From Sphaerimonospora sp050942215 (GTDB lineage Bacteria > Actinomycetota > Actinomycetes > Streptosporangiales > Streptosporangiaceae): 64,000 nucleotides of DNA. The translations under genes were made by a program, and so were the position numbers. The stretch covers positions 4,154,001 through 4,218,000 of the forward strand of contig NZ_CP192056.1 in assembly GCF_050942215.1 (NCBI RefSeq). The letters are read 5' to 3'. How positions within the stretch are numbered: the stretch's first letter is position 1; the number at the start of each line of letters is the position of its first letter. Positions 8,440 through 16,410 of this stretch are shown here, piece by piece. The notes beneath the pieces are model-generated. The model ran no database searches. It was not told the origin of the DNA and saw only the letters and a program-made list of their open reading frames with translations.

Positions 8440-9003
8440 CACGCACAACAGGGTGTCCGCCTGACGGCGCTGAACGTCCGTTTCCGCCGCTGACCGGTCG
8501 CGTCGCCGTTCATGCCCGGCGTTGTCCCTTGATCCTCGTCTTCCAGATCGTCGCTGACGAGGGTGCAGAAGCGTCCGGCCGACCTGCGGCAGATGGGGCC
8601 GAAACGGTCGACGTGGTGATGCGCTCACCCGGTGATCGCGAGCAGAGCGTCTGTCGAGCGGGCCGGCGCGCTCGGGCACCAGGTGACCACGTTCAACCGC
8701 GGCCGGACGGTTGACGGGGGGTTCCGGCGGCCCTGGTCGCGTAGCGTGGCGCTGCACCGGCGCTCCAGCGGGGACGGGTAGCGATCCGATCGTGCCGACG
8801 ACTGCCAGGCGTGCCGGTGATGAACCTCCGTTCTCCGCCCGCCATCGATATCCGGTCTTGCGGCCGATACCGACCTGTCCGCACGCCTCCGCCGTGTCCA
8901 TCCCGGAAAGGATCAACCGCCGGTACTCCGGCCAGGCCGTCAGCCATGCTCACGCCCGCGTTCGCGCCTTCCGGGAGTGCGCCATCGCGGCCCTCGAGGC
9001 ATG
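8440..9003 (-). mobile_element. IS30-like transposase remnant
   Basis: The reverse strand contains scattered pieces of an actinobacterial IS30-type transposase N-terminus. PEYRRLILSGMDTAEACGQV and GIGRKTGYRWRAENGG (helix-turn-helix) sit in one frame near 8820-8930. RYPSPLERRCSATLRDQG is in another frame just downstream. The catalytic DDE domain is not recoverable. Several frameshifts and deletions show an old, inactive copy. I could not identify terminal inverted repeats or a target duplication. It supports past transposition into this region. Confidence 0.6.
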
Positions 9004-9237
9004 GAAATCTCTGTGAATACAACTGACCGCTTTTCCGGAATCCCGCGGTTGAAACGGTGCATATCGCGCATTACCGGCTTATCCGTCATTACTCATGTCT
9101 CGGAATCGGAAATCCGTCTGTTCCGCCGGCACCTCCCCGGTTATGATGAGGGCGCTCGCGGCCGCGTCGAACTCGAACCCCGAGGAGAAGACCGCCACGA
9201 CCAGAAAGCGGCCGAGCGGAAAGGTTCGCAGGAAACC

Positions 9238-10080
9238 ATGTGCATGAATCAGGACAAGATTCAGGGCAGGATGATATACACCTGCCGGCTCCTGGAGGCG
9301 CAGCAGGGGAAGGTCGAAGAGAAGGACGCCTCCGCCCTGGACAAGTGGTACTGTAACGTCGCCTTGAACGGGTTATGCGGTGGCTGGGTGGAGATTTTCA
9401 AAAGAGATCCCCTATGGATCGAAGCGATCTGGAAGAGTCTCGCGCAGTGGAGGCCGAAAGGATCATGCAAAGATCAGGGAGACCGTGACGACGTCCACGG
9501 CGAGGATCTCGAAAGCCTGCGAAATCTGCTACGCGCCGAGGGACTCGGGGATGCCGGGAGCGAGGCACGCCAGGTGGTCCGCGCACTGATCTCCGCGTGG
9601 AAGATCATGGGCAAGCTGGAGCCCACCGCTGAGTACGGGCAGGCTCCGGAACGGCTCGAGCGTGCGGCGGGAAGTTCGGAATCCCCTGTCTCGGTGACAC
9701 TCACGGAGATCTACGCCGATGAGCCAAATTTTCTTCCAGAAGAATCGGCGACCTCTTTCACCGACATCCTGGTCGAAAAGACAGGAATCCTGGACGAGGG
9801 CCCGGATGTGCACTACATCGCACATCTCGAAACGAAGTCCCATCACATGGCCGTGGACCTGCGAAGGCAGGGTGACAAACGGACGCTCACGGTCTGTGAG
9901 ACAGAAGAAGCGGGCATCGTGAAGTGCGCGACGAAGAAGGATGTGCTGGCCGTCCTTGAAAAGGGGTGCGCCGTGGTTTACGACGAGCCCGACGACGACG
10001 TTCACACCTTGGATGAGGGCACCGCATCGGATCCCGATTTCTCCATCAAAATCTTCTCAGCAAAAGCCCTGGTTCTGTAA
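9238..10080 (+). CDS. Orphan protein of unknown family, possible papain-like fold
   Basis: A 280-residue protein I do not recognise. Codon use is clearly richer in A/T than neighbouring genes, which suggests recent transfer. Two features stand out: C47 in NGLCGGWVEIF, and H202-H203 in KSHHMAVDL, followed by a strand and E221/E223/E224 (VCETEEAG). The order Cys-in-a-GxCGGW turn, then His before a hydrophobic strand, then an acidic residue is what papain-like virulence proteases show, but this is inference only. No signal peptide or membrane segment is seen. AGGAA lies just before the ATG at 9238; an ATG at 9244 is equally good. The open frame extends upstream without an RBS. Confidence 0.6.
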   Translation: MCMNQDKIQGRMIYTCRLLEAQQGKVEEKDASALDKWYCNVALNGLCGGWVEIFKRDPLWIEAIWKSLAQWRPKGSCKDQGDRDDVHGEDLESLRNLLRAEGLGDAGSEARQVVRALISAWKIMGKLEPTAEYGQAPERLERAAGSSESPVSVTLTEIYADEPNFLPEESATSFTDILVEKTGILDEGPDVHYIAHLETKSHHMAVDLRRQGDKRTLTVCETEEAGIVKCATKKDVLAVLEKGCAVVYDEPDDDVHTLDEGTASDPDFSIKIFSAKALVL

Positions 10081-10108
10081 GGCCGGCAGACGGCGGGTCG
10101 CCGGCTTT
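10079..10108 (+). terminator. Candidate terminator after the orphan gene
   Basis: GCCGGC arms at 10082-10087 and 10100-10105, extended by A-T pairs, form a hairpin with a 12-base loop. It starts two bases after the stop codon and ends in TTT. The T-tract is short, as is usual in high-GC genomes. Confidence 0.45.
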
Positions 10109-10467
10109 CGGCGCCTTCTCGCAGCGGGCGGCCTGTGTTCCTCGTTTTCCAATCGCTCGCATGGTCCACAGCCGCCCTCCGTCGCCTGTTTCAGCCACCA
10201 CGGGAAGAGTTCGATCCGTCGCCGGGGTAGGCCTGCGCGACGGCCGGCCACGCCACCACGGCCCGAACGATGATGGGTGGTTGGTGACGTCGGCACCGGC
10301 ACCGGCTGCCGATCATAAGAAGCCGCCGGGGCAGGACTTCGCCGCGTCTCCCGCGCCGGCCTCGGAGTTTTCGCGGGGGTTGAGCAGGTGCCGTCTGGGC
10401 CGCCGCAGCAGGGCATTTTTGTCAGGCACTCCCCAGCGGTCACGCTCTCGGATCCGCCGAGAGCGCG
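10109..10467. other. Non-coding gap
   Basis: I see no credible gene on either strand between the orphan gene's terminator and the end of the propeller-like gene. Open frames here are arginine/proline-rich shadows. No clear repeat or RNA motif was found. Confidence 0.4.
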
Positions 10468-11346
10468 TCACCAGGCCTGGACCCAGGGTTCCTGGTTGCC
10501 GGGGACAACCCGGGCGTCACCCGATTCGAGGTCGAGGCGCAGCATCTGGGAGGCGGCGCCGCCACACGGCGGCAGACCCGCCAGCGGGGTCCTGTCCATT
10601 TCGTCGGCCTCCCGGTCGACACCGACCAGTAGGTGGCTGCCGGTCGGGGCGAGCGCCAGTGACTCGATGTGGCCGCAGTCGAGCTCAAGGATCTTCCTGA
10701 TCAGTCGCGTCCCCTCATGCAGGACGAGTGTGCGGGCGGGCCAGCCCAGCACACGCAGCTGTCGCCCACCGGGGAGGGTCAGGAGCGGGCGGGTGAACTC
10801 GTGTTCTGCCGGGGCGGCGATCTGTCCGATGGCGCCGGTGCCGACGTCGAGAGTGGCCAGGGTGTTCACCGGGACGCTGTGCGCGGGGAGCGCGAGGGTC
10901 CGGTCGTCCAGCCATTGCAGGCGGTAGCCGCCGGCAGTCCATTCGCGTTCCAGAGTGCCCACGAAATCAGCCTCGTCTGTCATTCGCCCGTAGGCGATGC
11001 GGCCCTCGCCTGAGACGGCCAGGCCGTTGACCGTCCCCTTGAGCGTGGGAGTGAGCCGCTCACCGACCGTGACCCGGCCGTCGGGCTGCATGGCCAGCCG
11101 GTACAGGCGGAAGGAACGACCCGACGGGCTGCTGACCGCCGCCACATAACGGCCGGGCTCGGTGTCCCGGACGACGAGATCGTAGCGGGCGTAGTCGCGT
11201 GTCGCCCGGGGCAGCCGGCTCACCGGCTCGCCGGACTCCAGGTCGAGCACGTATGGCCGGCCCACCCCGGCCACCGCATAACGCGGGGTGCCGTCGGCGT
11301 TGCTGGGCAGGGGCATCAGCACGCCGGGCAGAACCACGGCGAGCAC
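10468..11346 (-). CDS. Membrane-anchored propeller-like protein, N-terminus interrupted
   Basis: A 292-residue frame from a GTG, beginning inside a hydrophobic segment (VVLAVVLPGVLMPL) and continuing as repeated beta strands of WD40/propeller-like character (RYAVAGVGRPYVLDLESG, LAVSGEGRIAYGRM, SLALAPTGSHLLVGVD). The upstream open frame extends the membrane helix (RIAAVLLAGIAGAGI) to about 11463 and then meets a stop. A different frame just beyond reads DVDADDVPMLTEERLSDERP, which looks like the missing cytosolic N-terminus, so the gene is probably frameshifted near 11465. The function is unknown. Such proteins often accompany ECF sigma factors, but none is here. Confidence 0.55.
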   Translation of the reverse strand: MLAVVLPGVLMPLPSNADGTPRYAVAGVGRPYVLDLESGEPVSRLPRATRDYARYDLVVRDTEPGRYVAAVSSPSGRSFRLYRLAMQPDGRVTVGERLTPTLKGTVNGLAVSGEGRIAYGRMTDEADFVGTLEREWTAGGYRLQWLDDRTLALPAHSVPVNTLATLDVGTGAIGQIAAPAEHEFTRPLLTLPGGRQLRVLGWPARTLVLHEGTRLIRKILELDCGHIESLALAPTGSHLLVGVDREADEMDRTPLAGLPPCGGAASQMLRLDLESGDARVVPGNQEPWVQAW

Positions 11347-11470
11347 GACGGCCGCCGCTGCGATTCCGGCGTCGCGGAGGTCGGCCAGGCGTGGCCGGAT
11401 GCCCGCGCCCGCGATCCCTGCCAGCAGGACAGCGGCTATGCGGCTCGTCCGCCCGGCCTCTCATCAGAAA
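11347..11470 (-). pseudogene. Detached upstream part of the propeller-like gene
   Basis: This stretch is in frame with the downstream gene but lacks a start. It encodes a transmembrane-type segment and a charged link (RPRLADLRDAG). At about 11460-11470 the frame is stopped by a TGA, while the plausible N-terminal sequence continues in a neighbouring frame to about 11555. Confidence 0.4.
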
Positions 11471-11635
11471 GCCGTTCTTCCGTGAGCATCGGCACATCGT
11501 CGGCATCGACGTCCTCATGCGGGACCTGTGAGATGGGTTTCCCCGCGGCCTGGCGGCGATCTCATCGCGAGAAAGCCCGGGACGAGACCGTACGAGCAGT
11601 GGATCGATATGGGGGAAGTGCCCTAGTCTGGACCG

Positions 11636-11736
11636 CACGAGGGGAGTACTTCCCAAGAGCCGATCTCGGTCAGTACGGACGTCTCACGATGTCCCCGGAC
11701 GGCCGCCCGAGTCATCCGGGTGAAGGAGACCTCGAA
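11636..11736 (+). ncRNA. yybP-ykoY (Mn2+) riboswitch upstream of terC
   Basis: The leader begins CGAGGGGAGTAC (11638-11649) and ends GGTGAAGGAGACCTCG (11719-11734), the two conserved ends of the yybP-ykoY aptamer. CGAGG (11638-11642) pairs with CCTCG (11730-11734) to close stem P1. This class senses Mn2+ and commonly precedes TerC/Alx-family genes, as here. A TAGTCT hexamer at 11624-11629 is a plausible -10, placing the transcript start at the aptamer's first base. Confidence 0.8.
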
Positions 11737-11755
11737 CGATCGAACGCGTTCGAGG
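11730..11755 (+). promoter_or_regulatory. SD-sequestering alternative hairpin of the terC leader
   Basis: CCTCGAACG and CGTTCGAGG form a perfect 9-bp stem with an 8-base loop. The left arm reuses the 3' strand of riboswitch stem P1. The right arm ends in the GAGG of the ribosome binding site (GAGGAGAG, 11752-11759). The two structures are mutually exclusive, so aptamer closure should free the ribosome site. This indicates translational control. Confidence 0.7.
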
Positions 11756-11762
11756 AGAGCTC

Positions 11763-12836
11763 ATGCCCGGTGCGAAGCCGCTCGCAGCCGAGATCGAATC
11801 GGTTGCTTCACTGAATCTGTGGACGATCACCGTCGCCGCGGTGCTGCTCCTGCTGGCGGCGGACCTCCTGCTGTCCCGCGGTTCCCACGAGGTGCGGATG
11901 CGCGAGGCGGTGGGCTGGTCGGTCTTCTATCTCCTGCTGCCTGTGGGGTTCGGCGCCTACCTGTGGGGCGCCTTCGGGTCCACCACCGCGCTCGAGTTCT
12001 TCACCGGGTACGCGGTGGAGAAGTCGCTGTCGGTGGACAACCTGTTCGTGTTCATGCTGCTGCTGTCGGCTTTCGCGGTCCCCGCCGCGCTGGCCCGGCA
12101 GGTCCTGCTGTACGGAATCATCGGGGCACTCGTGCTGCGCGCGGCCTTCATCGCGCTCGGGGCCGCCGCGCTGCGGAGCGGCACGTGGGCGTTCCTGCTG
12201 TTCGGCGTGATACTGCTGATCACCGCCGGCAAGATCCTGAAAGACGCACTGGGCGGGCACAGCCAGGAGGTCGATGTCTCCGGCATGCGCAGCGTCCGAC
12301 TGCTACGGCGCTTCGTAGCGGTCACCGGCGACTATCGGGGCTCCCGGTTGATCGTCCGGGAGAAGGGCCGGCTCGCGCTCACCCCGCTGGCGCTGGCCGC
12401 CGCCGCCGTCTTCACCACCGACATCGTCTTCGCCGTCGACTCGGTGCCCGCGGTGTACGGCGTGACCGACGACCCGTTCCTCGTCTTCGCCACCAACGCC
12501 TTCGCCCTGCTGGGCCTGCGGGCGCTCTACTTCGTGCTGCAGAGCGCCCTGACGAAGTTGCGGCATCTCAACCACGGGCTGAGCATCATCCTGGCCTTCA
12601 TCGGGCTCAAGCTGATCCTGCACTGGGCGCACGGCATCTGGGCCTGGGTCCCGCAGATTCCCACGCTCGCCTCGCTGGGGGTCATCGTCGCGGTCCTGAC
12701 CACCGTGACGATCACGAGCCTGCGCGCCGGTCGCCGTACCGCGCGGCGGGCTCCCGTGCGGGCGGACGCGCCTGCCGAACCGCGCCTTCCGGACGGGCCC
12801 GCCGGCCGGACTTCGGGCGACGCCGCAGGGAGGTGA
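11763..12836 (+). CDS. TerC/Alx-family membrane protein (probable Mn2+ exporter)
   Basis: A 357-residue polytopic membrane protein with TerC signatures: EKSLSVDNLFVF (E86, D92) in one helix and TDIVFAVDSVPA (D220, D226) in another, plus about eight further hydrophobic helices and a basic/proline tail from residue ~325. TerC/Alx proteins export manganese or support metal loading of secreted proteins. The acidic residues in the two motifs are the proposed ion path. The ATG at 11763 has GAGGAGAG at optimal spacing. The gene stands alone and is controlled by the Mn2+ riboswitch immediately upstream, which agrees with a manganese role. Confidence 0.9.
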   Translation: MPGAKPLAAEIESVASLNLWTITVAAVLLLLAADLLLSRGSHEVRMREAVGWSVFYLLLPVGFGAYLWGAFGSTTALEFFTGYAVEKSLSVDNLFVFMLLLSAFAVPAALARQVLLYGIIGALVLRAAFIALGAAALRSGTWAFLLFGVILLITAGKILKDALGGHSQEVDVSGMRSVRLLRRFVAVTGDYRGSRLIVREKGRLALTPLALAAAAVFTTDIVFAVDSVPAVYGVTDDPFLVFATNAFALLGLRALYFVLQSALTKLRHLNHGLSIILAFIGLKLILHWAHGIWAWVPQIPTLASLGVIVAVLTTVTITSLRAGRRTARRAPVRADAPAEPRLPDGPAGRTSGDAAGR

Positions 12837-13001
12837 GCGCGGTCGTGCCCGCCCTCCGCTCACATGCCGGCGGACGGCCTGCCCAGGGGAGGGCTCGAAC
12901 ACGCTGTCGATTTCCGGGTCGTACAGAAAGCACCGGCTCGCGCGAGCGCGGGCCTTTCCTGCCACGGCCGTCCGTTCGCCGGTCGCAGAAGAAAATCGGA
13001 G

Positions 13002-13340
13002 TCACCGTGGAGGGGTCCGGCAGCGGTGCACCTCGACCTCGTCCACGAGGACCAGGCCGTCGGTGACCACCTCGTCGAGTTCTGCGAGGAATGCGGTGAT
13101 CTTCTCCCGGGTGTCGACGATGACGACGGCGACGGGCAGGTCTTCGCCGAGTGACAGCAGACGGCTCGTGTGGATGAGAGAGGAGGCGCCGTAGCCTTCC
13201 ATGCCACGAAAGACGCTCGCCCCGGCCAGGCCCGTGTGGCGGGCCCGATGCACGATCTCTGCGTACAGCGGCCGGTGCCGGTACTGGTCGTTCTCCCCCA
13301 CCAGAATCGTCAGCCTGGCCGCGGTCTCGTGCGATTTCAC
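13002..13340 (-). CDS. DUF190 protein
   Basis: A 112-residue DUF190 protein: ARLTILVGENDQYRHRPLY at the start (PII-like ferredoxin fold), HTGLAGASVFRGMEGYG in the centre, and LPVAVVIVDTREKITAFL towards the end. DUF190 proteins resemble trimeric PII proteins and often accompany CrcB fluoride channels, as here, where crcB lies 444 bp away on the opposite strand. A direct role in fluoride homeostasis is inferred from context. The GTG start at 13340 has GGAGGGGAG upstream at good spacing; the longer open frame reads as low-quality arginine-rich sequence and is rejected. Confidence 0.85.
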   Translation of the reverse strand: MKSHETAARLTILVGENDQYRHRPLYAEIVHRARHTGLAGASVFRGMEGYGASSLIHTSRLLSLGEDLPVAVVIVDTREKITAFLAELDEVVTDGLVLVDEVEVHRCRTPPR

Positions 13341-13783
13341 CTGCGGCTCCCCTCCCCGGATCCCCCGGGAACGCCGGCGGAACGCTCCGCGATCGAGGGG
13401 GCACACCGCGGCCTGCCCCGCTGCTCGGGAGACGCACGGGACAAAGGCGCGTTTCCCCCTCGACCAGGCATCGTGCCCGCGCGCGGATTGACGATTCGCG
13501 CATTCGCACACGTAAACTGATCGGCACGGCGATGGATCCCGCCCGGACGGCGTTTCCCGGCGGTGTCTCGTCCCGCCACCCGAACCGCCACCGCCGCCCG
13601 AAGCGCCACCGGCGGCCGGCGGCTCCTGACGCCGGCTCAGCGGCTTTCGTCGTCCCGGAGGAGGGCGGACATGGGAGCATTCCCGCGGACAGATCTTCCC
13701 GGCGGGCCCGATCGACCGGCGCGGCAGACCCTCCCGCCGTCGGCGTACTCACGTACCTGTCTCAGGATCGGCTTCCCCGCCTC
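13341..13783. other. Divergent regulatory gap between DUF190 and crcB
   Basis: About 440 bp separate two divergent fluoride-related genes. A forward open frame covers part of it (from 13532), but its sequence is Arg/Pro-rich and not protein-like. A GGCGATGGATCCCGCC segment at 13529-13544 resembles the 5' stem of a fluoride riboswitch, but I could not find the matching 3' half. No terminator or promoter is convincing. Confidence 0.3.
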
Positions 13784-14155
13784 ATGACCGTCCTGCTCGT
13801 CTTCCTCGGCGGAGCCGTCGGCGCGCCCGCGCGCTACCTCATCGACCGGTTCGTGCAGCGGCACCACGACAGCGTGTTCCCCTGGGGCACCCTGACGGTC
13901 AACCTCGTCGGGTCGCTCATCCTCGGCTTCCTGCTCGGCGCCCGATCCACGCTGGGTGTGCCGCACGACGTGACCGTGCTCGCCGGGACCGGCTTCTGCG
14001 GCGCGCTCACCACCTTCAGCACCTTCGGCTTCGAGACGGTCCGCCTGCTCGAGGAGGGATCGGCGGGAAAGGCCACGGCCAATGCCGTCGGCAGCCTGCT
14101 GCTCGGCCTCGTGGCGGCGGCGGCGGGCCTCGCCGTCGCCCGCCTCTTCACCTGA
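13784..14155 (+). CDS. crcB: CrcB/Fluc fluoride ion channel
   Basis: A 123-residue, four-helix membrane protein of the normal Fluc length. It has the GGAVGAPARYLI start, TLTVNLVGSLILGFL (conserved Asn and Gly-Ser), FCGALTTFSTFGFE (the phenylalanine track and central Na+ site region) and a C-terminal hydrophobic helix. Fluc dimers export fluoride down its gradient. Many actinobacteria have two adjacent crcB genes forming heterodimers; only one is seen here, so it may work as a homodimer or with a partner elsewhere. The ATG at 13784 follows the family start. Confidence 0.9.
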   Translation: MTVLLVFLGGAVGAPARYLIDRFVQRHHDSVFPWGTLTVNLVGSLILGFLLGARSTLGVPHDVTVLAGTGFCGALTTFSTFGFETVRLLEEGSAGKATANAVGSLLLGLVAAAAGLAVARLFT

Positions 14156-14242
14156 TCCCGAACGGCGAGGAGGGCCGACGCGAGGTGTGTTCGATCACGC
14201 CTCCCGGCCGAGCTCGTCATTCCAGGTTCGTGATCTTTCACC

Positions 14243-14248
14243 TAGAAT
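14243..14248 (+). promoter_or_regulatory. Candidate -10 for the methyltransferase
   Basis: TAGAAT lies 33 bp before the ATG at 14282. No good -35 partner is seen at 17 bp. Confidence 0.3.
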
Positions 14249-14281
14249 CCGCCCAGACGGTTCTCGAGAGGTGGGCGGCAG

Positions 14282-15109
14282 ATGGACGATCCCGAACGCG
14301 TGCCGACGGGCATCGACCCGGCCATCCCCAGCGTCGCCCGGATGTACGACTACTACCTGGGCGGCAAGGACAACTTCGCGGCCGACCGCGAGGCCGCCGA
14401 GAAGATCATCGCCATCGGCCGGCGGATGGGCAACGACGCACGCGAGGTCGCCAGGGAGAACCGCGCCTTTCTCGGCCGTGCCGTACGGCATCTGGCCCGC
14501 TCCGGAGTCACGCAGTTCATCGACATCGGCGCCGGGCTGCCGACTCAGGAGAACGTCCACCAGGTGGCGCAGCGGCACGCCCCCGGGTCCCGCGTGATGT
14601 ACGTCGACAACGATCCCGTCGTCCTCATCCATGCCCAGGCGCTGCTGGCGAACGACCGGGACACGGCGGTGATGCGCGGCGACCTGCGGAATCCGGACGC
14701 GATCTTCGACGACCCGGCGGTCCACGCGCACTTCGACCTGACCCGGCCGTTCGCGGTGCTGCTGGTCGCCGTGCTCCACTTCGTGCCGGAGGACGAGACC
14801 GCGGCCGCCGTCGCCGCCTCGATCAGGGAGCGGCTGGTCCCGGGCGGCCACCTGGTGCTCTCCCACATCTACCAGGGCGAGACCGAGATCGGAGACACGG
14901 TCGCCGAGGGCAAGAAGGTGTACTCGGCGACCTCCTCCGGCGGCATCACGGGCCGGACGCTGCCACAGATCACGTCGTTCTTCGACGGCCTGGAGATCCT
15001 CGATCCCGGCGTCGTCCCGGTGCAGGCCTGGCGTCCCGACGCGCCCTGGGACACGGAGGTCGACCTGAGCAGGCCCGGAATCCTCGGGGCCGTCGCCCGT
15101 AAAACCTGA
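14282..15109 (+). CDS. DUF574 SAM-dependent methyltransferase
   Basis: A 275-residue member of the actinobacterial Methyltransf_19 (DUF574) family. The diagnostic start SVARMYDYYLGGKDNFAADR is followed by ENRAFLGRAVRHLA, the SAM-binding motif FIDIGAGLPTQENVHQVA, VDNDPVV (acidic end of motif II) and LLVAVLHFVPEDE. It is cytosolic. Substrates of this very large family are mostly unknown. The family is strongly expanded in Streptosporangiaceae and Streptomyces. A second, clearly related copy lies at 52780-53571 on the other strand, where the protein next door is unrelated. Confidence 0.9.
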   Translation: MDDPERVPTGIDPAIPSVARMYDYYLGGKDNFAADREAAEKIIAIGRRMGNDAREVARENRAFLGRAVRHLARSGVTQFIDIGAGLPTQENVHQVAQRHAPGSRVMYVDNDPVVLIHAQALLANDRDTAVMRGDLRNPDAIFDDPAVHAHFDLTRPFAVLLVAVLHFVPEDETAAAVAASIRERLVPGGHLVLSHIYQGETEIGDTVAEGKKVYSATSSGGITGRTLPQITSFFDGLEILDPGVVPVQAWRPDAPWDTEVDLSRPGILGAVARKT

Positions 15110-15162
15110 CGTGCCCCCCGATATCGGGATATGAGGCGGTCGCCGTGTTCTAGGCTGGCGGC

Positions 15163-16032
15163 ATGGCGGAGATCGTCGTCTCGGACGGATCATGGACGTT
15201 CGACGGTGAACGGCTGCGGATCGTGCCGGGCAGCGGGAAGGACGTCCATGAGCTGCGTAAGGTGCTCGGAGAGCTGGTGATACCGCTCCAGGCGATCGCC
15301 GGCGCGGCGTTCGAGCCCGCACGCAAGGGGGGCCACCTGCGGCTTCGCCTCAGGAAAGGGGCCGACCCGCTGACGGAGGCCGTCGCCGGCGGGCTCGGCG
15401 CCCCCGCCGACCCCTACCGCCTGGCCGTCCCCAAGGATCGTACGGGCGCCGCGGAATATCTGGCCGACGAGATCCGTGACTCACTTCAGATCTGGCAGAC
15501 GCCGAGCGGCCCCTGCGACGACTTCCTCCTGCCCGGCCCGGCCGTACCCGTGTCGGCCTCCGCCGGAGACGGCGTCGTGAGCTTCGACGGCGAGCGCGTG
15601 CGCATCGAGTGGACCCTGTTCGCGAAGTCGGTCAAGGGGTCCGCCGGGCCGCAGGAGTTCCCGCTGGCCGACCTGGCCGGCGTGGAGTGGAAGCCCCAGT
15701 CGGGTCTGGGCTACGGCAGCCTCCGCTTCCGGCTGAAGGGCGCCGGACCGGGCGGGCCGCCGGAGAACGACCCGCGCTGCCTGTCCTGGGGCGTGCAGCG
15801 CTTCGGCGGCACGACGGCACTCGTCGCCGCCGCCGTGCTCGCCCGCCTGCCGCGTGAGACGAAGGAGCCCCTCCCGCTCCCCTCGCCCGCCGCCGCCCGT
15901 CACGGAACGCCCGACGATCACGACGTTCTCATCCGCAGGCTGACCGAGCTCGGCGAGTTGCACCGATCCGGTGTGCTCACCGACGAGGAGTTCCGTACGG
16001 CCAAGCGGGCCGTGCTCCGCCGCCTCTCCTGA
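15163..16032 (+). CDS. DUF4429 protein with C-terminal SHOCT motif
   Basis: A 289-residue protein with two DUF4429 repeats. The first starts SDGSWTFDGERLRIV and the second VVSFDGERVRIEWT. Each has a strand-rich body including LGYGSLRFRLKG. The C-terminus (LIRRLTELGELHRSGVLTDE, then EFRTAKRAVL) is a SHOCT short helical oligomerisation motif. Its role is unknown; related proteins are cytosolic and common in actinobacteria. A TAGGCT box lies about ten bases before the ATG, so the message may be nearly leaderless. A CCGATATCGG palindrome precedes it, and a similar CCGATATC occurs just after its stop. Confidence 0.85.
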   Translation: MAEIVVSDGSWTFDGERLRIVPGSGKDVHELRKVLGELVIPLQAIAGAAFEPARKGGHLRLRLRKGADPLTEAVAGGLGAPADPYRLAVPKDRTGAAEYLADEIRDSLQIWQTPSGPCDDFLLPGPAVPVSASAGDGVVSFDGERVRIEWTLFAKSVKGSAGPQEFPLADLAGVEWKPQSGLGYGSLRFRLKGAGPGGPPENDPRCLSWGVQRFGGTTALVAAAVLARLPRETKEPLPLPSPAAARHGTPDDHDVLIRRLTELGELHRSGVLTDEEFRTAKRAVLRRLS

Positions 16033-16097
16033 ATCGCCCACCCGATATCAGGAAGCCCTCGCGGCCGGTCTGCGTTATCGTCATAGTCTGCAAGGTG

Positions 16098-16395
16098 TCG
16101 ATGGGGACAGTACCTCCGCATCCACTCGCGCGAGCGACCCGGGGACGGTGTGAGCCCGGGGCGGGTCGCGGCGGGAAGATCACCCCGGAGCCGCCGGAAG
16201 AAAGGCCGTGCACGGCTACGGGCCGGCCGAGTAGAACCGGCAGCAGGACGAAACGAGAGGGCGCCCGGCCCCGAGTTCCCGGCGAGAGCACCGCGCTCGC
16301 GACGAGAGATCGGAAGTGCCCGGACGTCAAGAAGGGTGGTACCGCGGAGCCGCGGATGGCTTCGTCCCTTCGCGTCATGTCATGACCACGCGTGG
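16098..16395 (+). ncRNA. T-box riboswitch (tRNA-Ile) upstream of ileS
   Basis: The hallmark AAGGGTGGTACCGCGG lies at 16332-16347. Stem I is traceable: GGGG (16103-16106) pairs with CCCC (16183-16186), AGTA (16109-16112) faces GAAG in a loop-E arrangement, and the next codon ATC (16179-16181) followed by A is the isoleucine specifier. An inner GCGACCC/GGGTCGC stem caps it. CCCTTCGCGTC (16366-16376) can pair with the strand around the T-box, giving the competing structure. There is no T-run terminator, so control of translation by uncharged tRNA-Ile is likely, as in other actinobacterial ileS genes. Confidence 0.9.
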
Positions 16396-16410
16396 AGGGT
16401 CCGCCCGACG

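Noticed and set aside
9040..9075. TTGAAA-type promoter before the orphan gene
   Set aside because: A TTGAAA at 9051 has only a poor -10 (TACCGG) at 17 bp, and the distance to the start is large.
12837..13001. Possible gene between terC and DUF190
   Set aside because: Only short low-quality frames; it is the 3' gap of two convergent genes with no clear hairpin.
13525..13590. Fluoride riboswitch before crcB
   Set aside because: Only the 5' GGCGATG...CGCC part matches; the required 3' TGATG segment complementary to the loop is absent on inspection. Needs a covariance scan.
15115..15131. CCGATATCGG palindrome as an operator of the DUF4429 gene
   Set aside because: Only one perfect copy; the similar sequence at 16041 is incomplete and lies after the gene.
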